From Sialis fuliginosa (lineage: Eukaryota; Arthropoda; Insecta; Megaloptera; Sialidae): DNA of 64,000 bases. The notes under the pieces are model-generated. The model was not told where the DNA came from. It saw only the letters and a list, made by a program, of their open reading frames with translations, and searched no databases. Position numbers and translations under genes: made by a program. Every line of letters begins with the position of its first letter. Position 1 is the stretch's first letter. Location: the NCBI GenBank assembly GCA_961205875.1, contig OY540812.1:15872001-15936000 (forward strand), read 5' to 3'. Shown here in pieces: positions 63,815-64,000 of this stretch.

Positions 63815-64000
63815 ATAAGGTACTGGAACCAGTTATGGCCGCTATAAGAGCAAGGTTTATTGTTTTCGTGATTGACGGACTTTTTTTTGTAATTCTTATG
63901 AACTCATGTTACTAATAAAACAAGTAACTCTTTATTTAATCAATTTAAATACCAAAGTCCGCAAATATAGTTTGTTTTTTAAATTATAGACTTTTATTTT
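63815..64000. mobile_element. MITE family A, copy 4 (cut by window edge)
   Basis: It starts ATAAGGTACTGGAACCAGTT and is inverted relative to copy 2 (GCTATAAGAGCAAGG, ATTGACGGAC, TGAACTCATGTTACTAATAAAAC). The remaining interior is beyond the window. Confidence 0.85.

Noticed and set aside
1-64000. CRISPR arrays, bacterial operons, tRNA or rRNA genes
   Set aside because: No regularly spaced direct repeats with unique spacers, no Shine-Dalgarno-led gene strings, and no cloverleaf or rRNA core recognised by eye. The DNA is clearly eukaryotic.

Overview
The window looks like nuclear DNA from an arthropod, most likely an insect. It is very AT-rich, its genes are split by GT-AG introns, and most of it is small transposon relics. 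Species and order cannot be fixed from the sequence alone; the only strong orthologue is the Notch-pathway ubiquitin ligase mind bomb 1 (mib1). All exons below were read by eye from splice signals, reading phase and protein motifs. No search was run. || Layout. 1-18.9 kb is non-coding: dispersed repeats, miniature inverted-repeat transposable elements (MITEs), retroelement tails and a decayed C2H2 zinc-finger array (about 16.0-16.7 kb) split by a 141-bp MITE. 18.9-21.6 kb holds the first four coding exons of mib1 on the minus strand (568 codons). The ankyrin remainder and RING fingers were not found in the 18.9 kb downstream, so they probably lie beyond the left edge. 21.7-27.9 kb is upstream DNA with MITEs and retroelement fragments. 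27.9-31.4 kb holds a complete seven-exon minus-strand gene that single-frame reading misses because every exon is short: a 249-residue secreted trypsin-fold protein that has lost the catalytic His and Ser. 33.4-34.4 kb has the last two exons of an unrecognised minus-strand gene. 34.9-42.9 kb is MITE-rich. 42.9-48.8 kb is a nested inverted-repeat structure whose core is a 3.4-kb palindromic array of about 750-bp units. 49-53 kb has a retroelement copy with a 13-bp minisatellite, a mariner-like remnant and other repeats. An orphan signal-peptide exon lies at 53.6 kb. 54-64 kb has a possible hammerhead-like motif, several MITEs, a piggyBac transposase remnant, a 1.7-kb foldback element and, at the right edge, a fourth copy of the window's commonest MITE. 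|| The genes show no operon-like or functional link. Mib1 acts in Notch ligand endocytosis. The protease homologue and the orphan signal-peptide exon point to secreted products, perhaps in immune or extracellular cascades, but this is inference. The main features are the hidden protease homologue and the dense, datable nesting of inverted-repeat elements, several with target-site duplications visible at both ends.
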